The translations under genes were made by a program, and so were the position numbers. Shown here in pieces: positions 25,090-35,210 of a DNA stretch of 48,773 nt (positions are counted from its first letter, which is position 1; each line of letters starts with the position of its first letter). Location of the stretch: the NCBI GenBank assembly GCA_016709335.1, contig JADJNC010000029.1, positions 1-48,773 on the forward strand. The letters are read 5' to 3'. Origin of the DNA: Candidatus Propionivibrio dominans. GTDB lineage: Bacteria; Pseudomonadota; Gammaproteobacteria; Burkholderiales; Rhodocyclaceae. The notes beneath the pieces are model-generated. The model was not told the DNA's origin. It ran no database searches and worked only from the letters and a program-made list of their open reading frames with translations.

Positions 25090-26628
25090 ATGCCAGGAAG
25101 CTATCGAAACTACATAGTAACGGCAGTGGCCGCCATGGTTTTATTCGCGTCAGGCGGAACCTTCGGGCAGACGCCTGTTCGAGCGCCGGCGAATCCTCAG
25201 TTCAAGTTCTCGACACCCATCGCCCCGGGCGTCGCCGTGCCCGACAGGCTCGAGTCCTCGATCGGCACCTTGAAGCTGGACTACGGCTACCCGTCGGCCG
25301 AGACCGTCGAGAAGATCTACGACAACCTGGACCGCTCGCGGGCGCTGCAAGCCTATCTGCTGGCGATCCCCATCGTCAACCAGGCGGGCATGCGCGATTC
25401 GATCCGCAAGTTCGGGCCCGACAACCAGACCGACGTGATCTGGGAAGACCTGGTCGATCCGAGGACCGTCGAGCTGACGGCGAACGACAACACGATCTAC
25501 AACTTCATCTGGATCGACACCAGCAAGGGTCCATTGGTGGCCGAGATTCCGCCCAAGGTGCTGGGGCTGGTCAACGACTTCTGGTACAAGTGGGTGGCCG
25601 ACGTCGGCATCACTGGCGCCGACAAGGGCGAGGGCGGCAAGTACCTGCTGCTACCGCCCGGATACAAGGGCGACATCCCGTCGGGGTATCACGTCGTCCG
25701 TCCGAGCACCTTTGGCAACTGGCTTGTCTTCCGCGCCTTCCTGGTGGACGGTTCGACCCGGCCCGGCGTCGACTCAGTGAAGAAGAACCTGCGGATCTAC
25801 AGCCTGGCCGACGCCGCCAAACCGCCGCCGATGAAGTTCGTCAACGGCTCGGGGGTTCCGGCGAACTTCGTCGCGCCGGGCGACTACTCGTTCTGGGGCC
25901 TGTTGAACCAGGTCATCCAGGAGGAGCCGCCGGAAGGTTCCGATCCCACCACCCTGGGCCTGTTCGCCTCGATCGGCATCGTCAAGGGCCAGCCGTTCAA
26001 TCCCGACGAGCGGATGAAGAAGATCCTGACCGACGCCGCGAACATCGGCGCCGTGACGGCGCGCGCGATCGCCTTCAAGATCCGCTCGAAGGAGGCGTAT
26101 TTCTATCCGGACAGCGCCTGGCGCCTGCCGTTCTTCGGCGGCTACAAGTTCGAGGTGTCCCCGGGTGTCAGCAACCTGGATGGTGCCGCCTTCTATTATT
26201 ACTTCGCCACCGGCGTCACCCCGGCGATGGAGGAGAAGATGGTCGGCCGGGGATCGCAGTACCCCTGGTCGGTGCAGGATGCCAAGGGCAATCCTTTCGA
26301 TGGCGGCAAGACCTACAAGCTGCGCCTGCCGCCGAACGTACCAGTCAAGGATTTCTGGTCGGTGATCGTCTACGACAACCAGACCCGATCGATGGTGCAG
26401 ACCGACCAGAAGGCCCCGAGCGTCAGCAGTCAGAACAAGGGGGTCAAGACGAATGCAGACGGCTCGGTGGATGTGTACTTCGGGCCCAAGGCACCGATGG
26501 GAATGGAGAACAACTGGGTACAGACGATTCCCGGCAAGGGGTGGTTCATGATCCTTCGCCTCTACGGTCCGCTGGAGCCATGGTTCAACAAGACCTGGCG
26601 GCCGGGCGAGATCGAACTGCAACCCTGA
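25090..26628 (+). CDS. Secreted DUF1254/DUF1214-domain protein
   Basis: ATG 25090 follows AAAGGAGAAAGAG, a good ribosome site, and gives 512 residues. The signal peptide is about residues 1-29 (AAMVLFASGGTFGQ). The N-terminal DUF1254 half has AYLLAIPIVNQAGMRDSIRK and NDNTIYNFIWIDTSKGPLVA; KYLLLPPGYKGDIPSGYHVV follows. The C-terminal DUF1214 half has FKIRSKEAYFYPDSAWRLPF, DGGKTYKLRLPPNVPVKDFW, SVIVYDNQTRSMVQTDQKAP and KGWFMILRLYGPLEPWFNKT. This is a widely annotated periplasmic family without a settled function. In other genomes it tends to lie near sulfatases and neuromedin-U-like proteins (recollection), so this gene may belong functionally with the block at 1-5.5 kb. Confidence 0.92.
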   Translation: MPGSYRNYIVTAVAAMVLFASGGTFGQTPVRAPANPQFKFSTPIAPGVAVPDRLESSIGTLKLDYGYPSAETVEKIYDNLDRSRALQAYLLAIPIVNQAGMRDSIRKFGPDNQTDVIWEDLVDPRTVELTANDNTIYNFIWIDTSKGPLVAEIPPKVLGLVNDFWYKWVADVGITGADKGEGGKYLLLPPGYKGDIPSGYHVVRPSTFGNWLVFRAFLVDGSTRPGVDSVKKNLRIYSLADAAKPPPMKFVNGSGVPANFVAPGDYSFWGLLNQVIQEEPPEGSDPTTLGLFASIGIVKGQPFNPDERMKKILTDAANIGAVTARAIAFKIRSKEAYFYPDSAWRLPFFGGYKFEVSPGVSNLDGAAFYYYFATGVTPAMEEKMVGRGSQYPWSVQDAKGNPFDGGKTYKLRLPPNVPVKDFWSVIVYDNQTRSMVQTDQKAPSVSSQNKGVKTNADGSVDVYFGPKAPMGMENNWVQTIPGKGWFMILRLYGPLEPWFNKTWRPGEIELQP

Positions 26629-26650
26629 TTGCGGTACTAAAACACCTTCG

Positions 26651-26675
26651 ACGGGCGCCTCGGCGCCCGTTTCCC
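26651..26675 (+). terminator. Hairpin terminator after the DUF1254 gene
   Basis: ACGGGCGC-CTCG-GCGCCCGT is a perfect 8-bp stem with a 4-base loop, followed by TTCCC. It lies 23 bases after the stop. The U-run is short, so it may be a weak intrinsic terminator. Confidence 0.65.
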
Positions 26676-27432
26676 ATTCCGGGCGAACCCTTGCTGTTCA
26701 GTGCGCATCCGGGCGAACAACGAGGCGGGCCACGGTTTTGCTGGTCAACATCGAACGCGAAGAAGGGAATCCAGGCCCCCTATTACTTGATAGGTCGTCG
26801 CCACACCTCTCCGCGCCCCCCCCTGCCGGGCCCGAACCGAAGGGGGGGAAATGCCCGCCGATCGGCGATCGAGGTGCCTGGCATCGATTCAGAAGGGACA
26901 AAAGCCGCGCGCGGGGCGGGCCCGCGGGCGAGCTATTTACATTCTGATTTTCAAACGCCTATTGGCCAATCCGTATGAAAACCCTACGTCTTGTGCAAAA
27001 CATGGTTTGGCGACCTCTGGATCCTGATACCGCGTTTCCCGTGCAAGTCCGTGCCTGGAAAATGTAATGGTAAAGGCGGGGGCGGCCCGGGGAGTGACCG
27101 GCCGCCGCCCGGGCCCGCGCGAGCCAAAGTCCGCACTGGGCTAAATGGCTCTGGCCGGCAACTTTCGGTCATGAGCAGACGTAGCGGGGGGGGGGCGGCG
27201 GGGGGCCCAGGCGCCCAAGAGCGCGAAGGCGCCGCCGACAGGGAGCGCCCGACCGGAAACACCAGACGCACTAAACGTTGAAAACCCAGTTTTCGGGAGA
27301 GGCTGGGCGGCCCGGGGGGGGGGGGGCCGGGGGGGGCGTGCTGCTTCAACCCCCGACATTGGCAGTGATCGCCGGGATCAGTACATTATGCTTGACACGA
27401 TAACTAAAACCTTATGGGTTAATGTGGCGGCA
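26676..27432. other. Non-coding, low-complexity G/C-rich stretch of doubtful quality
   Basis: No gene can be supported in about 750 bases. There are runs of 7-13 identical G or C (near 26815-26850, 27185-27205 and 27310-27340), unlike anything else in the window. Short open frames here have no family resemblance and unusual composition. It may be badly assembled sequence or heavily decayed DNA. A possible TTGACA-type -35 box lies near 27390 ahead of the mqsR remnant. Confidence 0.6.
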
Positions 27433-27700
27433 ATGGGAAAGCGTAAACCGCACTACGATTTAGCTGCTGTGAAACTCGCCGCCGCTGTGCAACAGCGGCG
27501 GGCGCGCGGCGGGCCCGGAGCGGTCCTATGCTTACTGCTACCGCTTTGGTTGGTGCTCAAGGCCATGGGCCGAGATTCTACTGGTCCGGTTGATGTCGGT
27601 GTGTCTGATGACACGAGGCCGATTTACAAGAGCAGACGACTCATGGCCAGCAAGCCGGAAGGTGTGGCAGGACGTTTATCACCTGCGTTGCGCCCGCCCC
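27433..27700 (+). pseudogene. mqsR: Remnant of an MqsR-type mRNA interferase toxin
   Basis: ATG 27433 starts GKRKPHYDLAAVKLAAAVQ, close to the MqsR N-terminus. A G/C-rich stretch interrupts, after which family pieces appear in different frames: TATALVGAQ near 27535, AM-G-DSTG near 27565, an ADFYKSMTTH-like piece near 27615-27645 readable only after adding bases, and VWQDVYHLR near 27665-27690. MqsR is a small ribonuclease toxin paired with MqsA; no mqsA is visible downstream. The mixture of recognisable pieces and many small indels suggests either decay or poor sequence. The end coordinate is approximate. Confidence 0.6.
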
Positions 27701-27795
27701 GCCCGCGCCCCCAAGGCGACCGCACCCCCAGCCCCCGGGCCCTGAACGGCAAAGTGGCTTTGTCAGGTGACATTGCGTGCGGATGGTTCAATTGC

Positions 27796-28190
27796 TGATT
27801 CACTTCGTCGGCCCAGATCGCTCTCGCCGCGCTGATCATTGGCAAGGCGGTCTTGCTCGCCGACCTTTGGCCTCCGATCAATCGATTTCCGGAGAAGCCG
27901 CTGATCTACAACATTGTCTGGAAGACGGTGATTTACTATGCGCTCGCAAGCTTCATCCATTATCTGGAGCGACTTATGACTTCTCCAAGGAGGCCGGCGG
28001 AATCGTCGCCGGCAACGAAAAGCTGCTGTCCGAAATAGTGTGGCCGCATTTCTGGGCGCTCCAGATCGTCCTGCTTGTCATCATTCTCAACTACTGCGTG
28101 ATCCGGGAACTGGGCCGAGTGCTAGGTGAAAGACGCATGCTTCGAATGTTCTTTCATGAACCCGCCGCAGCCAGTTTAGAAGAGCGTGAC
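27796..28190 (+). pseudogene. Remnant of a small membrane protein of unknown function
   Basis: After a stop at about 27793, one frame reads ALIIGKAVLLADLWPPINRF, then PEKPLIYNIVWKTVIYYALA and SFIHYLERL. One base appears to be missing near 27970, and the product continues in the next frame as YDFSKEAGGIVAGNEKLLSE, then IVWPHFWALQIVLLVIILNY and GRVLGERRMLRMFF. This gives at least three membrane helices. It resembles a family of hypothetical inner-membrane proteins whose name I cannot give. The N-terminal part is missing or lost in the damaged sequence to the left. Confidence 0.6.
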
Positions 28191-28508
28191 GAAGTTTGCT
28201 CGATCTCCGCGATTCCCAAGAGCCGAGTGATCCAGCGGGAAATCGCGGAGAACGCGTCGCCACCCATGGAAGCGGCGTGCCAACGAGCGTTTTCTTCGCG
28301 GCCGAAAGGCTGCCGAGCGGACTATCGATCCTAAAGAACGCAGTTGAGCGTAATGCCAGAATCGTAGGCCCTCATCCCCGGCCCTTCTCCGCAGGGCGAA
28401 GGGTGCAATCCCCCTCTCCCCGCGGGAGACGGTCGGGGTGAGGGCCAAACCCTCGCTAAACCTGGTGTTGCGGCGGTTTCGCCGGCAGCTTTTGAAATGT
28501 GCTGGCGC
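28191..28508. other. Convergent intergenic gap before ftsX
   Basis: No gene is supported. It contains GC-rich sequence from 28200 to 28330 and the second copy of the long palindromic repeat at 28369-28474. Confidence 0.5.
28369..28474. repeat. Long palindromic intergenic repeat, copy 2
   Basis: It starts CCCTCATCCCCGGCCCTTCT and contains CCCTCTCCCCGCGGGAGACG, GGTCGGGGTGAGGGCC and the tail CCTGGTGTTG. It matches 17930-18034 with a few indels and substitutions, including one base in the central stem. It ends about 35 bases before the ftsX stop. Confidence 0.8.
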
Positions 28509-29408
28509 TCAGCCGATACGGTGTAAATGAAGGGACACCGACAGTTGCGCGCCGAGCCAGCCGAGAGCGGCACCAATCGCCGCCATTGCCGCGATGTTGC
28601 CGGGTGACAGGCCGCGCAGAACGAAGTTGCCGCCGTAGAGGGCAACGAGTTCGCCGACCGGTGCTGCCAGCAGCAGGCCGGCGGAGCTGACCAGCAGTGC
28701 GGCAAAGAGTCCGCCGAGCGCGCCCTGCAGCGCGCCGAAATAATGGAATGGCCGGCGGATAAAGGCATCGGTGGCGCCGATCAGGCGGGCGACTTCGATC
28801 TCGGTGGCCTGCGCCAGGACCTGCAGGCGGATGGTGTTGAAGGTGACGGCGACCAGCGCGCCGGCGAGCAGGCCGGCGAGCAGGGTGATCGAGAGCTTGC
28901 CGATGCGCAGGAAGGCGTCGAATCGTTTGACCCAGTCAGAATCAAGCTGGACATGGGCGACTTTCGGCCAACCCGAGAAGGTGCCGGCCAGGCGCTCCAG
29001 CGAGTCCGGCTGCGTGTCTTCCGGCTCGACGATGAAGGCGTCCGGCAGCGGGTTTTTCGGCAGGCTGGCGATGACTTCGGCCATTCCTTCGGACGCTTGC
29101 AGTCGCTTCAAAGCCTCGTCTCTGGGGACAAAACGCCAGTGGCCCGGTCGCGCTTCGCGCAGTCGCGTTTCGATTTCGTCGACTTCCTTTTTGCCGGCAT
29201 CAAGCGCCATGAAAATGCTGACCTGCTGAACACCGGAGGCGCTGCCGGTGATGCCGCGCAGATTGTCGAGCACGAGCCAGCCGGCACTCGGCAAAGCCAG
29301 CGCGATACCGATGACCAGAAGCGACAGGAGGGTGTTGAGCGGTGAGGCAAGCAGCCGGCGCAGGGCGTCGCGCAGGGCGGCGAGGTGCTGGGCGAAAAAG
29401 GTTTTCAT
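28509..29408 (-). CDS. ftsX: Cell-division ABC transporter membrane subunit FtsX
   Basis: ATG 29408 overlaps the ftsE stop as ATGA; the 299-residue product starts MKTFFAQHLAALRDALRRLL. It shows the FtsX layout: a cytoplasmic N-terminus, TM1 (LNTLLSLLVIGIALALPSAG), a periplasmic domain with VSIFMALDAGKKEVDEIETR and LPKNPLPDAFIVEP, then three more helices (around LSITLLAGLLAGALVAVTF, FGALQGALGGLFAALLVSSA and IAAMAAIGAALGWLGAQL). FtsEX recruits and activates septal peptidoglycan hydrolases through envelope proteins such as EnvC. Its gene is last in the ftsY-ftsE-ftsX operon. Confidence 0.95.
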   Translation of the reverse strand: MKTFFAQHLAALRDALRRLLASPLNTLLSLLVIGIALALPSAGWLVLDNLRGITGSASGVQQVSIFMALDAGKKEVDEIETRLREARPGHWRFVPRDEALKRLQASEGMAEVIASLPKNPLPDAFIVEPEDTQPDSLERLAGTFSGWPKVAHVQLDSDWVKRFDAFLRIGKLSITLLAGLLAGALVAVTFNTIRLQVLAQATEIEVARLIGATDAFIRRPFHYFGALQGALGGLFAALLVSSAGLLLAAPVGELVALYGGNFVLRGLSPGNIAAMAAIGAALGWLGAQLSVSLHLHRIG

Positions 29409-30085
29409 GCGGCACCTTCGAGCAGGCGGCCGCGCTCGAGTCGAAGCACTCGCGGCGAGAAGCGCGCCATCCACTGCGGGTCATGCGTGGCGATGACGAG
29501 AGTGACGCCGACCTGATGGAAGGCGCGAAAGATTTCAAGGATGGCAGCCGCCGATTCGGCGTCGAGGTTGGCCGTCGGCTCGTCGGCGAGCAGTATGGCG
29601 GGACGATTGACGACCGCGCGGGCAATCGCCAGCCGTTGCTGTTCGCCGCCCGAAAGGGCAATCGGGTGCGCCTTTTCGCGCTCGAGCAGCCCGACCTTGT
29701 CGAGTGCGGCGCGCGCCCGGCTGGCGGCTTCCCTGGCTGGCAGGCCGACGATCGCCAGCGGCAGGAGGACATTGTCCAGCACGCTGCGATCGAAGAGCAG
29801 CTTCTGGTCCTGGAAGATCAGCCCGAAGTTGCGGCGCAGGTACGGAATGGCGCTTTTGCGCAGTGCGGAGAGATTTTGCCCGTTGATCACGATGCTGCCC
29901 GATGTGGGCCGCTCGATGGCCGCCAGCAGGCGGAACAGGGTCGATTTTCCGGCCCCCGAGTGGCCGCTGATGAAGACCATTTCACCGGCGTCGATTTCGA
30001 AGCTGACATCCTTGAGCGCTTCAAGTCCTTCGGGGTAGCGTTTGCTGACGCTCGAACAGGAAATCATCGGCAACGGTCTCGTCAT
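29405..30085 (-). CDS. ftsE: Cell-division ABC transporter ATP-binding protein FtsE
   Basis: A 226-residue ATPase. ATG 30085 overlaps the ftsY stop as ATGA; an internal ATG at 30067 is possible. Walker A is GHSGAGKST (41-49), Q-loop FQDQKLL, signature LSGGEQQRLAIARA, Walker B ILLADEPTANLD and H-switch IATHD. The linking of the signature to a Q-rich LSGGEQQR is typical of FtsE. It works with FtsX at the septum. Both junctions of this gene are 4-base overlaps, so the three genes are translationally coupled. Confidence 0.96.
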   Translation of the reverse strand: MTRPLPMISCSSVSKRYPEGLEALKDVSFEIDAGEMVFISGHSGAGKSTLFRLLAAIERPTSGSIVINGQNLSALRKSAIPYLRRNFGLIFQDQKLLFDRSVLDNVLLPLAIVGLPAREAASRARAALDKVGLLEREKAHPIALSGGEQQRLAIARAVVNRPAILLADEPTANLDAESAAAILEIFRAFHQVGVTLVIATHDPQWMARFSPRVLRLERGRLLEGAA

Positions 30086-31080
30086 CCCTCGAACAGCGCA
30101 TCGACAAAGTCACGTGCTACAAAGGGTCGCAAGTCGTCGATGCCTTCACCAATACCGATAAAGCGGATCGGTTTCGGGCACTGGCGGGCAATGGCGGCAA
30201 TGACGCCGCCCTTGGCCGACCCGTCAAGTTTGGTGACGACGAGGCCGGTCACGCTGATCGACTTGTCGAAAGCCTTGACCTGCTGCAGCGCGTTCTGACC
30301 GAAATTGGCGTCGAGTACGAGCAGAGTTTCATGCGGGCCGCTGGGGTCGGCCTTCTGGATGACGCGACGCACCTTGGCGATTTCTTCCATCAGATGCAAC
30401 TGGGTCGGCAGGCGACCGGCGGTATCGGCCAGAACGATATCTATCCCGCGCGCCCTGGCAGCGGCGATGGCGTCGAAGATGACGGCCGCCGGATCGCCGG
30501 ACTGCTGGGAAATCACCGTCACCTCGTTGCGTTCTCCCCAGGCTTGCAACTGCTCGCGTGCGGCCGCTCGGAAGGTGTCTCCGGCAGCCAGCAATACCGA
30601 CAGGCCCTGGCCGTGAAAGTATTTGGCCAGCTTGCCGATCGACGTCGTTTTGCCGGCACCATTGACGCCGGCGATCATGATGATGAAGGGGCGGTGCGAG
30701 GTAATTTCAAGCGGCTGTTCGAGCGGCAGCAGAAGATCGTGCAAGGCGGCCGAGAGCGCCTGCTGGATGCCTTCCGGGGTGTCAAGCTTGTCGCGTTTGG
30801 CACGGGTTTTGAGTTCGTCCAGCAGGTGCTGCGTGGCTTCCATTCCGACATCGCTGGTCAGCAGCAGGGTTTCCAGCTCTTCGAGCAACTCGTCATCGAC
30901 CTTGCCGCGCGAGAAAATCGATTTGAGTTTTCCGCCGAATTGCGCCCGCGTTCGTGCCAGGCCGGCTTTCAGGCGTTCGCGCCAGGAGGGTTGTGCCGGA
31001 GCGGAGGCCGCTGCCGGGAGCGCTGCGCTGTCCGCAGCAACGCTTTGGGCGTCGACGGACTTCTTGAGGAAACCAAACAT
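30082..31080 (-). CDS. ftsY: Signal recognition particle receptor FtsY
   Basis: The start is taken as ATG 31080 (MFGFLKKS, 332 residues), the typical FtsY beginning; an upstream in-frame start at 31155 is less likely. The NG domain contains G1 GVNGAGKTT (138-146), DTFRAAAREQL, G3 DTAGRLPTQLHLMEE, G4 TKLDGSAKGG and the closing GIGEGIDDLRPF. It docks SRP-ribosome complexes at the membrane. The usual D-A-x-T-G-Q-N segment reads DANFGQNAL, a Thr-to-Phe change. It begins the ftsYEX operon and is divergent from the M16 peptidase pair with a 94-base gap. Confidence 0.96.
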   Translation of the reverse strand: MFGFLKKSVDAQSVAADSAALPAAASAPAQPSWRERLKAGLARTRAQFGGKLKSIFSRGKVDDELLEELETLLLTSDVGMEATQHLLDELKTRAKRDKLDTPEGIQQALSAALHDLLLPLEQPLEITSHRPFIIMIAGVNGAGKTTSIGKLAKYFHGQGLSVLLAAGDTFRAAAREQLQAWGERNEVTVISQQSGDPAAVIFDAIAAARARGIDIVLADTAGRLPTQLHLMEEIAKVRRVIQKADPSGPHETLLVLDANFGQNALQQVKAFDKSISVTGLVVTKLDGSAKGGVIAAIARQCPKPIRFIGIGEGIDDLRPFVARDFVDALFEG

Positions 31081-31174
31081 GGTACTTTCTTGTCTGTAGG
31101 TGTTTCGGGGAATGAGGCGATGGTAAGATGCCGTCGCCAATGACCTGCTTGCCAAATTTTAACAGAAGCCCTTC

Positions 31175-32554
31175 ATGACCAAACATTACTCACGACGAAT
31201 CACCGCACTGACTTCCCTGATTCTGGCGCTGGCTGTACCGGCGGCAGTACTGGCCAACCCCTTCGAAAAGCAACTGGCGAATGGTCTGCGCGTCATCGTC
31301 AAGGAAGACCGGCGGGCGCCGACAGTGGCCAGCATGGTCTGGTATCGTGCCGGCAGCATGGACGAAACCAGTGGTACGACCGGCGTCGCGCATCTGCTCG
31401 AACACATGATGTTCAAGGGTACGCCGAGTACCGGGCCGGGCGAGTTCAGCCGTCTGGTGGCCGCCGCCGGCGGGCGCGACAACGCATTCACCAGCAAGGA
31501 TTACACCGCCTACTTCCAGCAGGTGCCGAAGCAGAAGCTGGAGCAGATGATGCAGCTAGAAGCGGATCGCATGCGACATCTGACCCTCGACCCCAACGAG
31601 TTCGCGCAGGAAATCAAGGTGGTCATGGAAGAGCGCCGGCTGCGAACCGACGATCAGCCGCAGGCGCTGCTGATGGAGCAGATGGGCGCCGTTGCACTGC
31701 AGGCGCACCCCTACCGGGTGCCGGTCATCGGCTGGATGAACGATCTGGAAAGCATGACGGCGCAGGACGCACGCGACTGGTATGAGCGCTGGTATGTGCC
31801 CAACAACGCCTACCTGGTGGTCGTCGGCGATGTCGACCATCAGGAGGTGTTCAGACTGGCCGAGAAGTATTACGGCGCGCTGGCGCCACGCGCCTTGCCC
31901 CAACGCAAGCCGCAGGTCGAGCCGGAACAGACCGGCATTCGCCGCCTGACGGTCAAGGCTCCGGCTGAGCTGCCGGTGGTGCTGATGGCCTACAAGGTGC
32001 CGGTGATTCGTGACGTGGACAAGGATGTTGATCCCTACGCGCTGGAAATGCTCGCCGCCATTCTTGACGGCCATGAGGCGGCGCGCTTCTCGAAGAACCT
32101 GATCCGCGAACAGCGGCTGGCGACTTCGGCGGGTGTCGGCTACGACTCGACGGCGCGCGGCCCGGGATTGTTTTATCTGCTCGGTTCGCCGAGCGAGGGC
32201 AAAACGCGCGCCGAACTGGAGGCCGGTTTGCGCGCCGAAATCGCGCGCATTGCCAGGGAGGGCGTAGCCGCCGACGAGCTGGCGCGCGCCAGGGCGCAAC
32301 TGGTCGCCAGCCAGATTTACAAGCTCGATTCGATGTTTGCCCAAGCCATGGAAATCGGCCAGCTCGAAGCCGCCGGGATTCCCTATCAGTCGAACACACG
32401 AATGATTGAAAAACTGCAAGCGGTGACGGCGGAACAGGTCAAGGCCGTGGCGCAGAAGTATTTCCGCGACGAGCAACTGACGGTTGCCGAACTCGACCCG
32501 CAACCGCTGCCGCAGGCGCCGCGCCCACGCTCGGCGCCAGCCGGCCGCCATTGA
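31175..32554 (+). CDS. M16 (pitrilysin-type) zinc metallopeptidase, catalytic subunit
   Basis: A 459-residue protein with a signal peptide (about 1-27, ending AAVLA). The inverted zinc motif HLLEH (H73, E76, H77) and the distal ligand E153 in VVMEERR are present, spaced as in the family (HxxEH then 75 residues to Glu). The substrate-binding R/Y region is less distinct. It is followed after ten bases by a second M16 protein that lacks the zinc motif, so the two very likely form a catalytic/non-catalytic pair in the periplasm. Such pairs flank rsmD in many betaproteobacteria. Natural substrates are unknown peptides. Confidence 0.93.
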   Translation: MTKHYSRRITALTSLILALAVPAAVLANPFEKQLANGLRVIVKEDRRAPTVASMVWYRAGSMDETSGTTGVAHLLEHMMFKGTPSTGPGEFSRLVAAAGGRDNAFTSKDYTAYFQQVPKQKLEQMMQLEADRMRHLTLDPNEFAQEIKVVMEERRLRTDDQPQALLMEQMGAVALQAHPYRVPVIGWMNDLESMTAQDARDWYERWYVPNNAYLVVVGDVDHQEVFRLAEKYYGALAPRALPQRKPQVEPEQTGIRRLTVKAPAELPVVLMAYKVPVIRDVDKDVDPYALEMLAAILDGHEAARFSKNLIREQRLATSAGVGYDSTARGPGLFYLLGSPSEGKTRAELEAGLRAEIARIAREGVAADELARARAQLVASQIYKLDSMFAQAMEIGQLEAAGIPYQSNTRMIEKLQAVTAEQVKAVAQKYFRDEQLTVAELDPQPLPQAPRPRSAPAGRH

Positions 32555-32564
32555 GAGAATTTCG

Positions 32565-33860
32565 ATGAAACCAGCCAAACTGCTTGCTCTGCTGTGTTTT
32601 TGTCTGGTCGGCCGGATGGCCGAAGCCGGACCGAAGATCGAGCACTGGATTGCTCCTTCGGGCGCCCGTGTTTTCTTTGTCGAAAACCACACCCTGCCGA
32701 TTCTCGACGTGCAGGTGGATTTTGCCGCCGGCTCGTCTTTTGACCCGCCAGGCCAATACGGTCTCGCGGCAATGACCCAGGGGCTGCTCGACATGGGTGT
32801 GCAGGGCATGGATGAAACGCAGATCTCCAACCGCATGGCGGATCTGGGCGCACTGCTGTCCGGTAGCGCCGATATGGATCGCGCTTCGCTCAGTCTGCGC
32901 ACGCTTTCGGCGGCCGACAAGCGCACTCCGTCGCTCGAGGTTTTACGTGCGGTGCTGACCACCCCGCAGTTTCCGCCCGAGGTCTTCGAGCGTGAACGTG
33001 CGCGTACCGTGGTGGCCTTGAAAGAGGCGCTGACGCGACCCGAAGCGATCGCCAGCAAGGCCTTCTGGGCGGCAATGTACCCGCAGCACCCCTATGGTCG
33101 GCAGGCCGCGCCGGAGTCGGTGAATTCCCTGCAGCGCGCCGACCTGATGGACTTCTACCGCAAGCACTACACGGCACAGCGGGCCAGCGTGTCGATCGTC
33201 GGCGACCTCTCGCGGGCGCAGGCCGAAGCGCTGGCCCAGCAGCTCACGGCAGGCTTGCCCGCGGGTAGTCCGGTGGCCGCGCTGGGGGTGCCGCAACTGC
33301 CGGCAGCAGTCGAACAACGCATTGCCCACCCGGCAGCACAGGCTCACGTTCTGCTCGGCCTGCCGGCGCTCAAGCGCGGCGATCCCGACTTCTTTGCTCT
33401 GGTTGTCGGCAACTACTCGCTCGGTGGCGGCGGCTTTGTTTCGCGGCTGATGAAGGAAGTGCGCGAGAAGCGCGGCTATGCCTACAGCGTGCACAGTTAC
33501 TTTCATCCGCTGGCCCAACTCGGGCCTTTCCAGATCGGCTTGCAGACGAAAAAGGCACAGGCCAACGACGCCTTGAAGGTGACACGCGAAGTGCTCGCCG
33601 GCTTTCTTGCCGAAGGTCCGGGCGAGGCCGAGTTGCAGGCGGCGAAACAGAACCTGGTCGGCAGCTTCCCGCTGCGTCTGGATAGCAACCGCAAGATTCT
33701 TGAGAATGTGGCCGTGATCGGCTTTTATGGTTTGCCGCTCGACTACCTTGATCGCTACGCCGAGAATGTCGAAAAGGTCACGGCCGCCGAGATCAAGGCG
33801 GCGTTTGCTCGCCATGTGCGGCCGGAGAACATGGTTACGGTGGTGGTCGCCGGCGAGTAA
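32565..33860 (+). CDS. M16 peptidase-like partner subunit (zinc motif absent)
   Basis: ATG 32565 (MKPAKLLALLCFCLVGRMAE) gives 431 residues with a signal peptide; the frame is open further upstream inside the previous gene but that part is not family-like. It has the M16 fold wording (GLAAMTQGLLDMGVQGMDET where HxxEH would be; PYGRQAAPESVNSLQRADL; FYRKHYTAQRASVSIVGDLS) but no HxxEH. It keeps the R-x-x-x-x-Y type pair in VREKRGYAYSVHSYF that contacts the substrate in the partner subunit. It is expected to be non-catalytic and to pair with the product of the gene just upstream. Only ten bases separate the genes. Confidence 0.92.
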   Translation: MKPAKLLALLCFCLVGRMAEAGPKIEHWIAPSGARVFFVENHTLPILDVQVDFAAGSSFDPPGQYGLAAMTQGLLDMGVQGMDETQISNRMADLGALLSGSADMDRASLSLRTLSAADKRTPSLEVLRAVLTTPQFPPEVFERERARTVVALKEALTRPEAIASKAFWAAMYPQHPYGRQAAPESVNSLQRADLMDFYRKHYTAQRASVSIVGDLSRAQAEALAQQLTAGLPAGSPVAALGVPQLPAAVEQRIAHPAAQAHVLLGLPALKRGDPDFFALVVGNYSLGGGGFVSRLMKEVREKRGYAYSVHSYFHPLAQLGPFQIGLQTKKAQANDALKVTREVLAGFLAEGPGEAELQAAKQNLVGSFPLRLDSNRKILENVAVIGFYGLPLDYLDRYAENVEKVTAAEIKAAFARHVRPENMVTVVVAGE

Positions 33861-33874
33861 GGCGGACGCCCGAT

Positions 33875-35204
<1,330 letters not shown>

Positions 35205-35210
35205 GCGCTG

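Noticed and set aside
25590..26978. 462-codon frame overlapping the DUF1254 gene in another plus-strand frame
   Set aside because: It is Arg/Gly/Gln-rich and out of frame relative to a well-supported gene with signal peptide and ribosome site.
26738..27281. Several short open frames in the G/C-rich stretch
   Set aside because: They depend on long homopolymers, have extreme Pro/Gly/Arg composition and match no family.
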